Source of the DNA: Phoenicibacter sp963588595
GTDB lineage: Bacteria > Actinomycetota > Coriobacteriia > Coriobacteriales > Eggerthellaceae
Direction of reading: 5' to 3'
NCBI GenBank assembly: GCA_963588595.1
Contig: CAVAIA010000054.1
Location: 1 to 64,000, forward strand
DNA: 64,000 bases
A program made the translations under genes and the position numbers. The notes below the pieces were generated by a model. The model was not told the DNA's origin and searched no databases. It saw only the letters and a program-made list of their open reading frames with translations. This document shows, in pieces, positions 31,903 through 40,840 of this stretch. The stretch's first letter is position 1; each line of letters begins with the position of its first letter.

Positions 31903-34344
31903 TTAATCTTGTGAATCCGCATTCTTAGTTTTGTTTGCGCAAATCACAGCTTGACCATATGATAGACCTCCATCATTTGGTGGCAAGTCTTTGTTTAGAA
32001 TAACATCAAAACCACTTTCCTGCAAAATTTTTGATGTGTTCTCGATTAAATATCTGTTCATCCAAACTCCGCCTGCAAGGCAACACTTTTTGATTGAGTA
32101 GACTTGATTTGCAATTTGAGCAATTGTCAAAACGAGGCGTGAGATTGAGTCATGAAAACGCTTCGAGATGGTTTTTAGCTCGACTTCACGGGCGAAATCT
32201 TCAGCGATCGCTTCGAGAATTTTTTTTGCATCGATCACTAACACGGAGGTGTCATGGGCGGTTGAGTGTTTCGTTGCGCTATTTTTTGTCAAATCAAAAA
32301 CATACCTTTCATCGTTTTTTTCGCGATCGCCTTGCGAGATGGCTTTTGAAATTGAGGCTTCGAGCATAATCGCGCTCTCTCCTTCATATGTTGGATGAGG
32401 GCAAATTCCAAGAGTGGCGCTTATTGCATCAAAAAGTCTTCCCATTGATGAAGTGTAGGCAACGTTGATGCCTGATTCTATTAGCTTTATTGAAGTTTCA
32501 ATCTCTTTTAAGTCTTGCTCGATTTCTATCGACGTTCTAGCGCTAGATTCTTCGACGATAGTTTTCAATTCGTCGACCATGTCGTAGGCGTAGAACAATC
32601 CAGCTGCACAACGCATAGGATTTTTTATTGCGCTGTCTCCTCCAGGCAAGGGAAAATAAGCGAGGTTTGCAAATCTTTCATAATCGCTTAAGTTTGAAAG
32701 GAGAACTTCTCCTCCCCAAATAGTCGCGTCTGGTCCATATCCTGTTCCGTCGAAGGCGAACCCAATGACTGGCTCGTTAATGTTGTTTTCTGCCATAGCG
32801 CTAACGATGTGTGCATGGTGATGTTGAACTTCACAAATGTGTTGCTCAAGCTCGCTATTTAAAGCGTGCTCTCTTGCCCATTTGCTTGCAATATAGTCAG
32901 GATGTGAGTCGATTGAAAGTTCATTTTTGTCGTTTGCGTCGAACAATTCCTCGAATCTTTTTTTAGCTTCATGCCAAGAAGACCAAACATCTGCGTCGTC
33001 AACATCTCCTATATGTTGACTTACGAAAGCTTGTTCGCCAATGGCATAGGTAAAAGTGTTCTTTTGTTGAGAGCCTGTTGCCAAACATTTAAAATCGCTG
33101 CTCGTGTTTGGGATTGTGAGTGGGCGCGGAGCATATCCTCTTGCTCTTCTAATGAATTGAATTGCGCTTTGCTCATCTCCTAAATCTAGAACTCTAACAA
33201 CGGAATCGTCAAATCGAGTCAATATCTTTCTGTCGTTGCCAAGGATTGCGTCCGCAATTCCTTTAAACTTGCTCTTTGCTTCATCGTCGTCGATCACTAT
33301 TGGGCAATCGTGTAAGTTTCCTGATGTCATAACCAACATGGCTTCTCTGTCAGCTGTTTTTTTCTCGAACGCTTCGATCAACAATGCTTGAACGGGGGTG
33401 TAAGGCAGCATGACACCGAGCTCAGGAAGGTCTAAGCTTAAAAGGTAAGGTAGGTTAAAATTGTTCTCTTTTTTAAGGAGAACTATAGGCTTTTCGCTGC
33501 TTTTTAGAAGCGCCTTTTCTTCGTTTGAAATTTTGCAATATTTTCGAGCAACAACTCCGTTTTTTACCATGACTGCAAATGCCTTGTTGTCGCGCTGCTT
33601 TTTATCGCGAAGCGATTTTAGTGCATCACTATTTTTTGCATCGCACACAAAGTGAAAACCGCCAAGACCTTTAACAGCTAAAACTTTTCCTTCGCTAAGC
33701 ATCTTTGATGCAATTTTAAAAATTTTGTCGCTCTTCTCTAAAGTGTCTCCCTCGATTTTTTCTTTGAAGTTGTCTAGGTAGATGTGAGGGCCACATTCAA
33801 AGCACGCGTCAGGTTGTGCATGAAAACGGCGGTCTAGCGGGTCTTTATATTCATGGTCGCAAGACTTACACATGTCAAAACACGCCATTGAAGTGCTCTT
33901 TCTGTCATAAGGCAAACTCTCAATGATAGTGAACCTTGGCCCGCAATTTGTGCAATTTATGAAAGGGTAGTGAAATCTGCGATCATTTTTGTCAAAAAGC
34001 TCACTTAAGCATTCATCACAAATTGATATATCTGGGCTAACTAAAGTGATTTCGTTTTCCTTTGAGCTGTCAGAGGAGATTATTTCGAAGTTGTCGAAAT
34101 GCTCAAGGGGAACGTCTTTTATTGAAATTTCTTTGACAAAAGCCGCTTGAGGAGCTTCGTTGGAAAGGGAGAGAATAAAGGCATCAACGTTTTTTTCTTC
34201 GCCTTCAGCTTTGACATGCACTCCGTCCGTTGCATTGTTAACCCACCCTGAAATGAGATGTTTTTTCGCTTGCCGAAAAACGAAAGGACGAAAACCAACG
34301 CCTTGAACGATTCCTTGTATGTGAAGCTCTACGCAGGTTAGCAA
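31903..34344 (-). CDS. hypF: Carbamoyltransferase HypF
   Basis: 813 residues. Makes the cyanide ligand precursor for [NiFe] hydrogenase from carbamoyl phosphate. Domains in order: acylphosphatase (VQGVGFRPFVFRQA), two zinc-finger pairs (CDECLSELF, CTNCGPRF, CKSCDHEY, CFECGP), YrdC-like (about 200-390), and Kae1-like with HHHAHIVSAMAEN and GFAFDGTGYGPDATIWGGE. The end FDVILNKDLPPNDGGLSYGQA is typical. The only start is TTG 34344, without a clear ribosome binding site, 18 bases after pgi; coupling is likely. Confidence 0.95.
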   Translation of the reverse strand: MLTCVELHIQGIVQGVGFRPFVFRQAKKHLISGWVNNATDGVHVKAEGEEKNVDAFILSLSNEAPQAAFVKEISIKDVPLEHFDNFEIISSDSSKENEITLVSPDISICDECLSELFDKNDRRFHYPFINCTNCGPRFTIIESLPYDRKSTSMACFDMCKSCDHEYKDPLDRRFHAQPDACFECGPHIYLDNFKEKIEGDTLEKSDKIFKIASKMLSEGKVLAVKGLGGFHFVCDAKNSDALKSLRDKKQRDNKAFAVMVKNGVVARKYCKISNEEKALLKSSEKPIVLLKKENNFNLPYLLSLDLPELGVMLPYTPVQALLIEAFEKKTADREAMLVMTSGNLHDCPIVIDDDEAKSKFKGIADAILGNDRKILTRFDDSVVRVLDLGDEQSAIQFIRRARGYAPRPLTIPNTSSDFKCLATGSQQKNTFTYAIGEQAFVSQHIGDVDDADVWSSWHEAKKRFEELFDANDKNELSIDSHPDYIASKWAREHALNSELEQHICEVQHHHAHIVSAMAENNINEPVIGFAFDGTGYGPDATIWGGEVLLSNLSDYERFANLAYFPLPGGDSAIKNPMRCAAGLFYAYDMVDELKTIVEESSARTSIEIEQDLKEIETSIKLIESGINVAYTSSMGRLFDAISATLGICPHPTYEGESAIMLEASISKAISQGDREKNDERYVFDLTKNSATKHSTAHDTSVLVIDAKKILEAIAEDFAREVELKTISKRFHDSISRLVLTIAQIANQVYSIKKCCLAGGVWMNRYLIENTSKILQESGFDVILNKDLPPNDGGLSYGQAVICANKTKNADSQD

Positions 34345-34362
34345 AATTTTGTCGTTAAAAAG

Positions 34363-36087
34363 TTAGTTTGCATTTTTTAAGCTTCCAACGCCTTTAGCAA
34401 TCATCTCGTCTATAACATCCCTAACTATGTGGCTAAGGAGCCTTATAGAAACGCCAGCGTTGTTTGGAAGATGGAGGTGAACAGCGCGTCTTTTGCGTTC
34501 ATTTAGAATTTTAAAGTCGCCTGTTGCTTGCGCATGCGCCAAAGTTCCAAGGCTTTTCGCTTTCCAATCGCCTTCTATCTCGATGTCTTTTGGCTCATTT
34601 GCTGAGATAACGAGAAAAACGCCATTATTTGGCCCTCCTTTTTGGAGTTGCCCCGTTGAATGTAAAAAGCGAGGACCGATTTCGAGACAGCCCATAACGC
34701 CGAAAGCGTTTGAGACATTAGCTCTAATTTGATCTAATGCTTCGCGTCTGCCTTCGCCGGTAAATGGCAAAAAAGCGTTTATCGAGAAGTAGTCGCCTTC
34801 TTTTATTGACGAGAAAAGCTCGCGAAGAGTTTCTTTTAAACTATCTTGTTCGTTTAAAACATCGCTTGTTGTTATAGTTATTTTCTCGTCCCCTGATTGG
34901 TCTGGATAGGCAACAACAAGCCCGCCATCCAGGTCATTCGTCTCGAGAACCTTAAGTGTGGCAGCTTTTGTTGATGCAACATCAGGTTGGTCAAATGGGC
35001 AAACTTTCATCAAATAGCCACACATCGCGGTTGCATATTCCCACATGACAAAATGTTTCGCCAACTCATAAACGTTATTTATCGAATATTTTTTAATCGG
35101 AATGTTTTTGTCTATGTATTTCAAAGACATCTCGAATGATGTTTTTTCATCCCATGAATCAGTTTCTGTCTCATACATGATCGCGCTTCTGTCGCCCGAG
35201 TCTTCGGAGAGCAAAAGAGAGTCGATTTCGATGTTAGGAGTGATGCCACATCCGTTTTTTCCTAGCGATTCTGCGATTAGTTGTTCTATCCAAAGACCGA
35301 GGACTCTTCCTCTTTTAGGAGAAAGGAATGAAAACTTGTTTCTATTTTGAGTGTAGTTTTCAAACAAAAACTCCGCAAGTCCAATAGCAGGATTTTCTTC
35401 GTTGTCTTGCTTGCATTCGTTTTCCGCAAGAAAGGCAAATTCTAGGAACTTGTCGATGTCTATCCCTGTTAGGGCGGCAGGAACAAGCCCGAAAACTGAA
35501 AGAGCAGAATATCTTCCTCCAACGCTCGGCTTTCCGTTGAAAACTTTTCTCCACCCCTCTTTTTGTGCCATTTCTTCTAGCGAAGATCCAGGGTCAGTTA
35601 TCGCGACCAAATGGTCGGGAAGTTCATCTTTAAGGATAGGAGAGAAAGCTTGTTTGATTGCTAAAAGAAGAGAATTTGGCTCGATCGTTCCTCCGCTTTT
35701 CGAGCTTACTATAACCAGCGTCTCAAAAGGATTAGCGTCTTCAAAAAATTCTCGAAGCCTAACAGGAGAAACGGAGTCGATAATTCTAAATTCAACGTTT
35801 GATCTGTCTTGTTTGTTATATTTCGTAATCGTCATAGGGGCTTGCGTTGAGCCACCTTGGCCGAGCAAGACAACGTTGTTTAAGCCATCTGCCGCAACTT
35901 GTTTTGCGAAGGCTTTGATAGAACCTGCAGAAACAGGTGGGTTTGAGGCTAGGTCAGTCCATCCCATAAAGTTTTCCGCGCATTGCTTCGCTGACGAGTC
36001 AAAGTCGTATAAAGATGCATCACATGCATGAATCCTGGATGCAACCTTGTTGTCGATTAAGGTTTTAATTGCTGTGTTGTTTCCCAC
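34363..36087 (-). CDS. pgi: Glucose-6-phosphate isomerase, Tal-Pgi type
   Basis: 574 residues. It interconverts glucose-6-P and fructose-6-P. The SIS sugar-isomerase features VLLGQGGSTQAPMTI and IVSSKSGGTIEPNS are clear. The C-terminal half (FLHSTGQLQKGGPNNGVFLVI) matches the isomerase half of the fused transaldolase-isomerase proteins of actinobacteria and Chloroflexi rather than the standard PGI; here it stands alone, without the transaldolase half. Start is GTG 36087 with AAGGAG 5 bases before. It heads a run with hypF and hypC. Confidence 0.88.
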   Translation of the reverse strand: MGNNTAIKTLIDNKVASRIHACDASLYDFDSSAKQCAENFMGWTDLASNPPVSAGSIKAFAKQVAADGLNNVVLLGQGGSTQAPMTITKYNKQDRSNVEFRIIDSVSPVRLREFFEDANPFETLVIVSSKSGGTIEPNSLLLAIKQAFSPILKDELPDHLVAITDPGSSLEEMAQKEGWRKVFNGKPSVGGRYSALSVFGLVPAALTGIDIDKFLEFAFLAENECKQDNEENPAIGLAEFLFENYTQNRNKFSFLSPKRGRVLGLWIEQLIAESLGKNGCGITPNIEIDSLLLSEDSGDRSAIMYETETDSWDEKTSFEMSLKYIDKNIPIKKYSINNVYELAKHFVMWEYATAMCGYLMKVCPFDQPDVASTKAATLKVLETNDLDGGLVVAYPDQSGDEKITITTSDVLNEQDSLKETLRELFSSIKEGDYFSINAFLPFTGEGRREALDQIRANVSNAFGVMGCLEIGPRFLHSTGQLQKGGPNNGVFLVISANEPKDIEIEGDWKAKSLGTLAHAQATGDFKILNERKRRAVHLHLPNNAGVSIRLLSHIVRDVIDEMIAKGVGSLKNAN

Positions 36088-36153
36088 AAGTGCTCCTTCT
36101 TTTAACTTCTCTTAGGTTTTTGATTATATCAAATGAGATAAATCAAATTTTTT

Positions 36154-37083
36154 TTATGCAGGCAGACCCTCTTCAAAATTGGGAATGAATGACTCTTTTG
36201 CTGTGTCGCCAACTTGATAAAAAGAGTTGGTAAGACCAAGGCTTAGGGCATAATCAATAAGTTTGTTATAGTCGTCTTCTTTTACTTTTTGCCCAAGCTC
36301 TGGGAACTTTTCGCTTGCTCGTTTAAATGGGGTGTATTGGTTCATAAGACTTACGCAAATTTTGTCGGAGTAAGGCTTGTTAGCTAAAAGGCGCATAACT
36401 GCTTTTGAGTCTTCCAAAGAGCCTGGGAGCATTAGGTGCCTGACAACGATTCCTTTTTTCAAAAGTCCCGTCTTTAGATCTTCTTTATATTCTCCAACTT
36501 GTGAAAACATTTCGTCTAGAGCAACGCTTGCGACTTTAGGATAGTTCGGTGCGCTGGAATATTTAATTGCCAATTCGTTTGACGCATATTTAAAGTCCGT
36601 TAGATAGATGTCAATCTTTTCTTTAAAGAAAGAAAGCGACTCACGGCTTTCATATCCCGACGTGTTTGAGATTATAGGAAGCGTTAAACCGTTTCCCCTT
36701 GCGATGTCGATAGCATCTGCGATTTGCGGAGTGAAGTGCGTTGGAGTGACTAAGTTTATGTTGTGAGCGCCTTTGTCTTGAAGGTAGCAAAAAATTTTTG
36801 CGAGGCGCGAAATTGAGACTTCTTCTCCGAGTTCTCCATGTGAAATTGCGTTGTTTTGGCAATAAATGCATTTTAGAGAACATCCGCAAAAGAAAACTGT
36901 TCCACTTCCATTTTCGCCGCTTATAGGCGGTTCTTCCCACATATGAAGTGATGCCCTTGCAACTTTTAAACAACTCGTTTGCCCACAAAACGCTCTTTTG
37001 CTCTTTACCTCTCGAGCTTCTGCGCATCGGTTTGCCCCACACTTTCTTGGGCAAAGAGTGCAATTTGTAAAGTCGTAATTCAT
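36154..37083 (-). CDS. Radical SAM protein, PflA-like (YgiQ/AmmeMemo-type activase family)
   Basis: 309 residues. The radical-SAM cluster motif is CGCSLKCIYCQN (C-x3-C-x2-C type), preceded by a cysteine-rich N-terminus (CTLCPRKCGANRC and AFCGQTSC) found in the pyruvate-formate-lyase-activase-like group often annotated as 'radical SAM protein, PflA family'. ISNTSGYESRESL and YLTDFKYASNELA are typical SAM/barrel strands of this group. Its substrate protein is not evident and no glycyl-radical enzyme gene is nearby. No good Shine-Dalgarno is present. Confidence 0.8.
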   Translation of the reverse strand: MNYDFTNCTLCPRKCGANRCAEAREVKSKRAFCGQTSCLKVARASLHMWEEPPISGENGSGTVFFCGCSLKCIYCQNNAISHGELGEEVSISRLAKIFCYLQDKGAHNINLVTPTHFTPQIADAIDIARGNGLTLPIISNTSGYESRESLSFFKEKIDIYLTDFKYASNELAIKYSSAPNYPKVASVALDEMFSQVGEYKEDLKTGLLKKGIVVRHLMLPGSLEDSKAVMRLLANKPYSDKICVSLMNQYTPFKRASEKFPELGQKVKEDDYNKLIDYALSLGLTNSFYQVGDTAKESFIPNFEEGLPA

Positions 37084-37136
37084 TGATTTAATAATAATCC
37101 AGTAATAAGAAAAGTATTGACGTATTTAAATGTATT

Positions 37137-37165
37137 GTCTTACGTTGATGTATAATCGTCTTACG
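37137..37165 (+). promoter_or_regulatory. -10 box flanked by direct repeats, relB-type promoter/operator
   Basis: TATAAT at 37151-37156 lies between two exact copies of GTCTTACG (37137-37144 and 37158-37165), 21 bp apart start to start, i.e. two helical turns. This is where an antitoxin of the RelB type would bind to autorepress. AAGGAG follows just before the antitoxin ATG. Confidence 0.55.
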
Positions 37166-37185
37166 GTCAAATTTAAGGAGAGAAT

Positions 37186-37467
37186 ATGGCAATGTCATCT
37201 GTGACAGTTCGAGTGGATGAAAGAGATAAACGAGAGGCGGGAGCAATTGCTGCCTACTATGGTCTTGATCTGTCAAGTGCGACGCGCGCTTTTTATAAAC
37301 AAATCATTAGAGAGCGTTGCATACCTATCGATTTTGGGTACCATTGTCCAACTGATGAATCATTGAAATCAATTCAAGAGGCAGAAGAAATTCTGAAGGC
37401 TGGTGGGACTGGTAAATCGTTTTCTTCTGGAAAAGAATTAGTTGATTCAATTTTAGGCAATAAATGA
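37186..37467 (+). CDS. RelB/DinJ-family antitoxin
   Basis: 93 residues with an N-terminal ribbon-helix-helix (MSSVTVRVDERDKREAGAIAAYYGLDLSSATRAFYKQI) as in DinJ/RelB antitoxins, and a C-terminal region that would wrap the toxin. Overlaps the toxin ORF by 4 bases (ATGA). AAGGAG sits 5-6 bases ahead of the ATG. It presumably binds the repeats upstream and represses the pair. Confidence 0.9.
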   Translation: MAMSSVTVRVDERDKREAGAIAAYYGLDLSSATRAFYKQIIRERCIPIDFGYHCPTDESLKSIQEAEEILKAGGTGKSFSSGKELVDSILGNK

Positions 37468-37769
37468 ACCAGTTGCTTGCACAATATTCTCCAACCTTTG
37501 AGCGCGACTTAAAGCGTCTTGCAAAAAAACACTATGATGTTGAAAGGATCGCGGAAGTGGTTGATCTCATACTTGAAAATTCTGAAGAGTCTAAGGCAAT
37601 GTTACGACAGCACCACAACATGCATACCTTGAGGGGTGTTTGGCAAGGCTCCAAGGAGTGTCACGTTTGTAATGCTGGGGATTGGTTGTTGATTTGGAGA
37701 GTCAGTGATAAAATTGCCCTTATGCAGCGCACAGGCACACATGATGAATTGTTCAAGAAGGGTAAATAA
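37464..37769 (+). CDS. YafQ-family mRNA interferase toxin
   Basis: 101 residues of the RelE/YafQ fold. The conserved YafQ track is clear: FERDLKRLAKKHYD at the start, HTLRGVWQGSKECHV, DWLLIWRV, and the C-terminal RTGTHDELF containing the catalytic His. Toxins of this family cleave mRNA on the ribosome. It overlaps its antitoxin gene by 4 bases, a standard type II arrangement. All key histidines appear present, so it is probably active. Confidence 0.9.
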   Translation: MNQLLAQYSPTFERDLKRLAKKHYDVERIAEVVDLILENSEESKAMLRQHHNMHTLRGVWQGSKECHVCNAGDWLLIWRVSDKIALMQRTGTHDELFKKGK

Positions 37770-37816
37770 AATTTAGAACAAGATTATAAGTGAAGAGCTA
37801 AAAAGGGCGGTTTTTT

Positions 37817-38989
37817 ATGTTAGATTTCGAATTTGTTAGTCCAACGCATTTTGTTTTCGGTAAAGGAGTTGAAAACAAGGTTGGCGAGAAGTTGAAGGCG
37901 GCTGGAGCAAAGAAGGTTCTCGTTCATTTTGGCGGCGGATCTGCGCGCAAGTCTGGTCTGTTGGACAGAGTTGAGAAATCGCTTGAGCGAGCTGGATTGG
38001 ACTTTATTGAGCTTGGCGGCGTTAGACCTAATCCTGAGATCACTCTCGTTCGTGAAGGGCAAAAGATTTGTAAGGAAAATGGGATCGATTGGATTTTGCC
38101 TATAGGCGGAGGCTCGGTTATCGATTCAGCTAAAGGTATAGCGATTAGTGCTAATTATGACGGAGACCCTTGGGATTTTTATGCACATAAAACTCCGGTA
38201 ACAGAGGCTTTGCCAATTGCAGTTGTTTTGACAATTCCAGCGGCAGGAAGCGAAGGCTCTAAAAATAGCGTTGTTTCTAACGATGAATTGCAAATGAAAA
38301 GCGGGTGTGGAAACGATCTTGAGCGGCCAAAGTTTGCATTTATGAATCCTGAAGTAACGATGAGCTTGCCAAAGTGGCAAACGGCGGCCGGTTGCACGGA
38401 CATGTTCGCTCACCTTCTTGAGAGGTTCTTTGACAATCAAGGGACTGTAACGGTAACGGACAATTTAAACATTTCTTTAATGAAAACTGTTCGAACTGAG
38501 GCGCTAAGGGTTATGAATTCCCCTGATGATTATGATGCTAGAGCAAATATTATGTGGGCAGGAATGCTTTGCCATCAAGGACTTGCGGGCGTTGGACGCG
38601 AGGAGGATTGGGCAACTCATGGTCTTGAGCATGAGCTAAGTGCGCTTAAAACAGAGGTTACTCACGGCGCAGGCCTTGCAGTTATGTTCCCAGCTTGGAT
38701 GACTTATGTGTTCAAAGAAAACGTTGATCGTTTTTGCAAATATGGCTATGAAGTTTTTGGAATAAGTCCAAGCGGGTGCAAAGAGGCAGATGTTAAGGCG
38801 GCAATTTTGGCAACAAGACAATTTTTCTCCTCGCTCGGGATGCCAAAGAACTTAGGAGATCTTGGATTTGTTGAGGATGACATAGAGAAAATGATTCCAA
38901 CCCTTGAGAAAAATAAGGGAAAAGAATTTGGGTCATTCAAAAAATTGAACATGGATGATGCGAGGGAGATTTATCGCTTGGCGCTTTAA
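37817..38989 (+). CDS. Iron-containing alcohol dehydrogenase (butanol dehydrogenase type)
   Basis: 390 residues of the Fe-ADH (group III) family, BDH/YqhD branch: FGKGVENKVGEKL, GGGSARKSGLLD, PIGGGSVIDSAKGIA (NAD(P)-binding GGGSxxD), and metal ligands Asp and His in CTDMFAHLLERFF, His in HGLEHELSA, His in THGAGLAVMFP. It would reduce short aldehydes to alcohols using NAD(P)H, a fermentative or detoxifying role. The gene is monocistronic, in the 48-base gap after the toxin pair. GGCGG-rich upstream but no clear ribosome binding site. Confidence 0.93.
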   Translation: MLDFEFVSPTHFVFGKGVENKVGEKLKAAGAKKVLVHFGGGSARKSGLLDRVEKSLERAGLDFIELGGVRPNPEITLVREGQKICKENGIDWILPIGGGSVIDSAKGIAISANYDGDPWDFYAHKTPVTEALPIAVVLTIPAAGSEGSKNSVVSNDELQMKSGCGNDLERPKFAFMNPEVTMSLPKWQTAAGCTDMFAHLLERFFDNQGTVTVTDNLNISLMKTVRTEALRVMNSPDDYDARANIMWAGMLCHQGLAGVGREEDWATHGLEHELSALKTEVTHGAGLAVMFPAWMTYVFKENVDRFCKYGYEVFGISPSGCKEADVKAAILATRQFFSSLGMPKNLGDLGFVEDDIEKMIPTLEKNKGKEFGSFKKLNMDDAREIYRLAL

Positions 38990-38998
38990 AAAATCGAA

Positions 38999-39028
38999 TT
39001 GACAAAGTTGTTTTTTATTTGATATAAT
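38999..39028 (+). promoter_or_regulatory. Strong sigma-70-type promoter of the rimP-nusA-infB operon
   Basis: TTGACA (38999-39004), 18-base spacer, TATAAT (39023-39028), with TG-A immediately before the -10, i.e. consensus -35 and extended -10 together. It is the strongest promoter I see in the window. Transcription would begin near 39035 and pass through the hairpin that follows. Confidence 0.85.
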
Positions 39029-39060
39029 AAGCGCGTCAAAAGACATAGTTTGTTTTATTT

Positions 39061-39088
39061 AAGAAGCAGGCGAATGCCCGCTTTTTTT
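39061..39088 (+). terminator. Attenuator-like hairpin in the rimP leader
   Basis: AGCAGGC-GAAT-GCCCGCT (one A/C mismatch) extended by A/T pairs and followed by seven T, between the promoter and the rimP ribosome binding site. A terminator placed inside a 5' leader before rimP is a known arrangement in other bacteria and may allow NusA to control its own operon. Confidence 0.6.
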
Positions 39089-39103
39089 ATTATCTAGGAG
39101 AAG

Positions 39104-39562
39104 ATGTTAAGCGCAATAGAAAATAGAATTTTAACTGTCCTTGAAAAGGAAGCGAGCGATCACGATTGCGAGATTGTGACGCTTAGTGTTGTTGGACCTT
39201 CTAAAACGCCGATCCTTAGGGTTTATGTTGACACTGAAAAAGGTGTTGGGTTTGAGGACTTAACTAAAGCGCAATCGTGGATAAGCCCCCTTGTCGAAGA
39301 GATGGATCCATTTGTTGGCGCCTACACGCTTGAAGTGAGCTCTCCTGGAGTTGACAGACCGCTTAGGACTTTGGAGCATTTTGAGCGATTTAAAGGCAAG
39401 AAAGTTCACATAAGAGTCCAACATGCAATCGATGACAGAAAGAATTTCAATGGAGTTTTGCTTGGCGTTGACCAAAATAATGTGATGATCGACGTTGACG
39501 GCGAGAAATTTTCAATAGATTTAGAAAACATCAAACGTGCAAATTTAGTTTGCGAGTTTTAA
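39104..39562 (+). CDS. rimP: Ribosome maturation factor RimP
   Basis: 152 residues, needed for 30S assembly. LRVYVDTEKGVGFEDLTKAQSWISPLVEE and YTLEVSSPGVDRPL are the family's signature strings; the C-terminal SH3-like part ends FSIDLENIKRANL. AGGAG is placed just before the ATG. First gene of the rimP-nusA-infB-rbfA operon, driven by the promoter and hairpin upstream. Confidence 0.96.
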   Translation: MLSAIENRILTVLEKEASDHDCEIVTLSVVGPSKTPILRVYVDTEKGVGFEDLTKAQSWISPLVEEMDPFVGAYTLEVSSPGVDRPLRTLEHFERFKGKKVHIRVQHAIDDRKNFNGVLLGVDQNNVMIDVDGEKFSIDLENIKRANLVCEF

Positions 39563-39580
39563 GAGAGAAAGGTGAGTTAG

Positions 39581-40792
39581 ATGGCAAGTTCGAAAACAAA
39601 TTTAGTTGAAGCTTTGCAAGCTTTGGCGCATGAGCGCAAGATTAACGAGCTCTTCATTATTGAAAAGCTTGAGGAGTCGCTTGCAAAAAGCTATGAAAAG
39701 ATTTTAGGCCTTGAAAACCAAGCGAGAGTAACAATCGATCGCAAGAGCGGAAAAATTTACGTTTACGAGCTTGTTCCTGTTGGAGATTTCGACGAAGAAA
39801 CAGGGGAATATGAGGACTACGAAGAAGTTGACATCACCCCTAACGACGTAAGCAGAATTGCAGCGCAAAATGCAAAAACTGTCATTGCGAGCATCGTTCG
39901 TGATGCGACGAGGCAAGAGATCTACAAAGAATTTTCAGAGCGTGTTGGAGATTTGATCAATGGAACTGTTCTTCAAGAAACTAAAGACTTCACCATTATC
40001 AAAATTCGCGATGGTGTTGAAGCCGAACTTCCTCATTTTGATTTGAGAAGAAATCCAGACGAGCTAAATGAGCGTCCGGAAAATGAGAGATACCATCACA
40101 ATCAACGGCTAAAGCTCTTTATTTTGAAGGTTAGAAATCCAAATGGGGATGAACAACATTTCAAGGGGGAGCAATCTAGACCAACGATCGTTGTTTCAAG
40201 AACTCACCCAGATCTTTTAAGGAGACTTTTTGAGATGGAAGTGCCAGAGGTTTACGATGGCACGGTTGAGATTAGGTCGATTGCAAGGGAAGCAGGAGAC
40301 AGATCGAAGATATCAGTTTCTTCAAAAGAGCCGAACCTCGATCCTGTTGGCGCGTGCGTTGGTCCTAAGGGTTCCCGCGTGAGGATGGTTGTTGAAGAGC
40401 TTAAAAACGAAAGGGTCGACATCGTTTCTTATGACGAGAATCCTGAAATCTACATTGCAAATGCTCTGTCTCCTGCAAAAGTAAACTCAGTTAAGATTGA
40501 CGACGAAACGCATTTTGCAAGCGTGACAGTTGCAGACGATCAACTTTCTTTGGCTATCGGCAAAGAGGGGCAAAATGTCAGGTTGGCGGCAATGTTGACC
40601 GGATGGCACATAGACATCAAGAGCGCAAGCTTTAGCGGGGAGCCAATTGGAAGCGAGAGCGACTCTTTAATCGAAGAAGAAGAGGAAGTTGAATTGTGCG
40701 CTTATGTTAATGATGATGGAATTCGTTGCAGAAATCATCCAAGACCAGGTTCGAAATATTGCGGAGTGCATTCTCACCTTGAGGAAGCATAA
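39581..40792 (+). CDS. nusA: Transcription factor NusA with a C-terminal CCCH knuckle
   Basis: 403 residues. N-terminal RNAP-binding domain (1-130), S1 domain (FSERVGDLINGTVLQET), then two KH domains (DPVGACVGPKGSRVRMVVEEL and LAIGKEGQNVRLAAMLTGW). The last 30 residues are unusual: Cys373, Cys383, Cys394 and His397 (C-x9-C-x10-C-x2-H) make a small putative zinc knuckle in place of the acidic repeats of proteobacterial NusA. The YlxR gene that usually follows nusA is missing; infB begins 48 bases later. Confidence 0.95.
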   Translation: MASSKTNLVEALQALAHERKINELFIIEKLEESLAKSYEKILGLENQARVTIDRKSGKIYVYELVPVGDFDEETGEYEDYEEVDITPNDVSRIAAQNAKTVIASIVRDATRQEIYKEFSERVGDLINGTVLQETKDFTIIKIRDGVEAELPHFDLRRNPDELNERPENERYHHNQRLKLFILKVRNPNGDEQHFKGEQSRPTIVVSRTHPDLLRRLFEMEVPEVYDGTVEIRSIAREAGDRSKISVSSKEPNLDPVGACVGPKGSRVRMVVEELKNERVDIVSYDENPEIYIANALSPAKVNSVKIDDETHFASVTVADDQLSLAIGKEGQNVRLAAMLTGWHIDIKSASFSGEPIGSESDSLIEEEEEVELCAYVNDDGIRCRNHPRPGSKYCGVHSHLEEA

Positions 40793-40840
40793 AAGTCGGT
40801 CAATGCAATTTCGGATCTATGGAAGAGAGGTGATAGGTAA

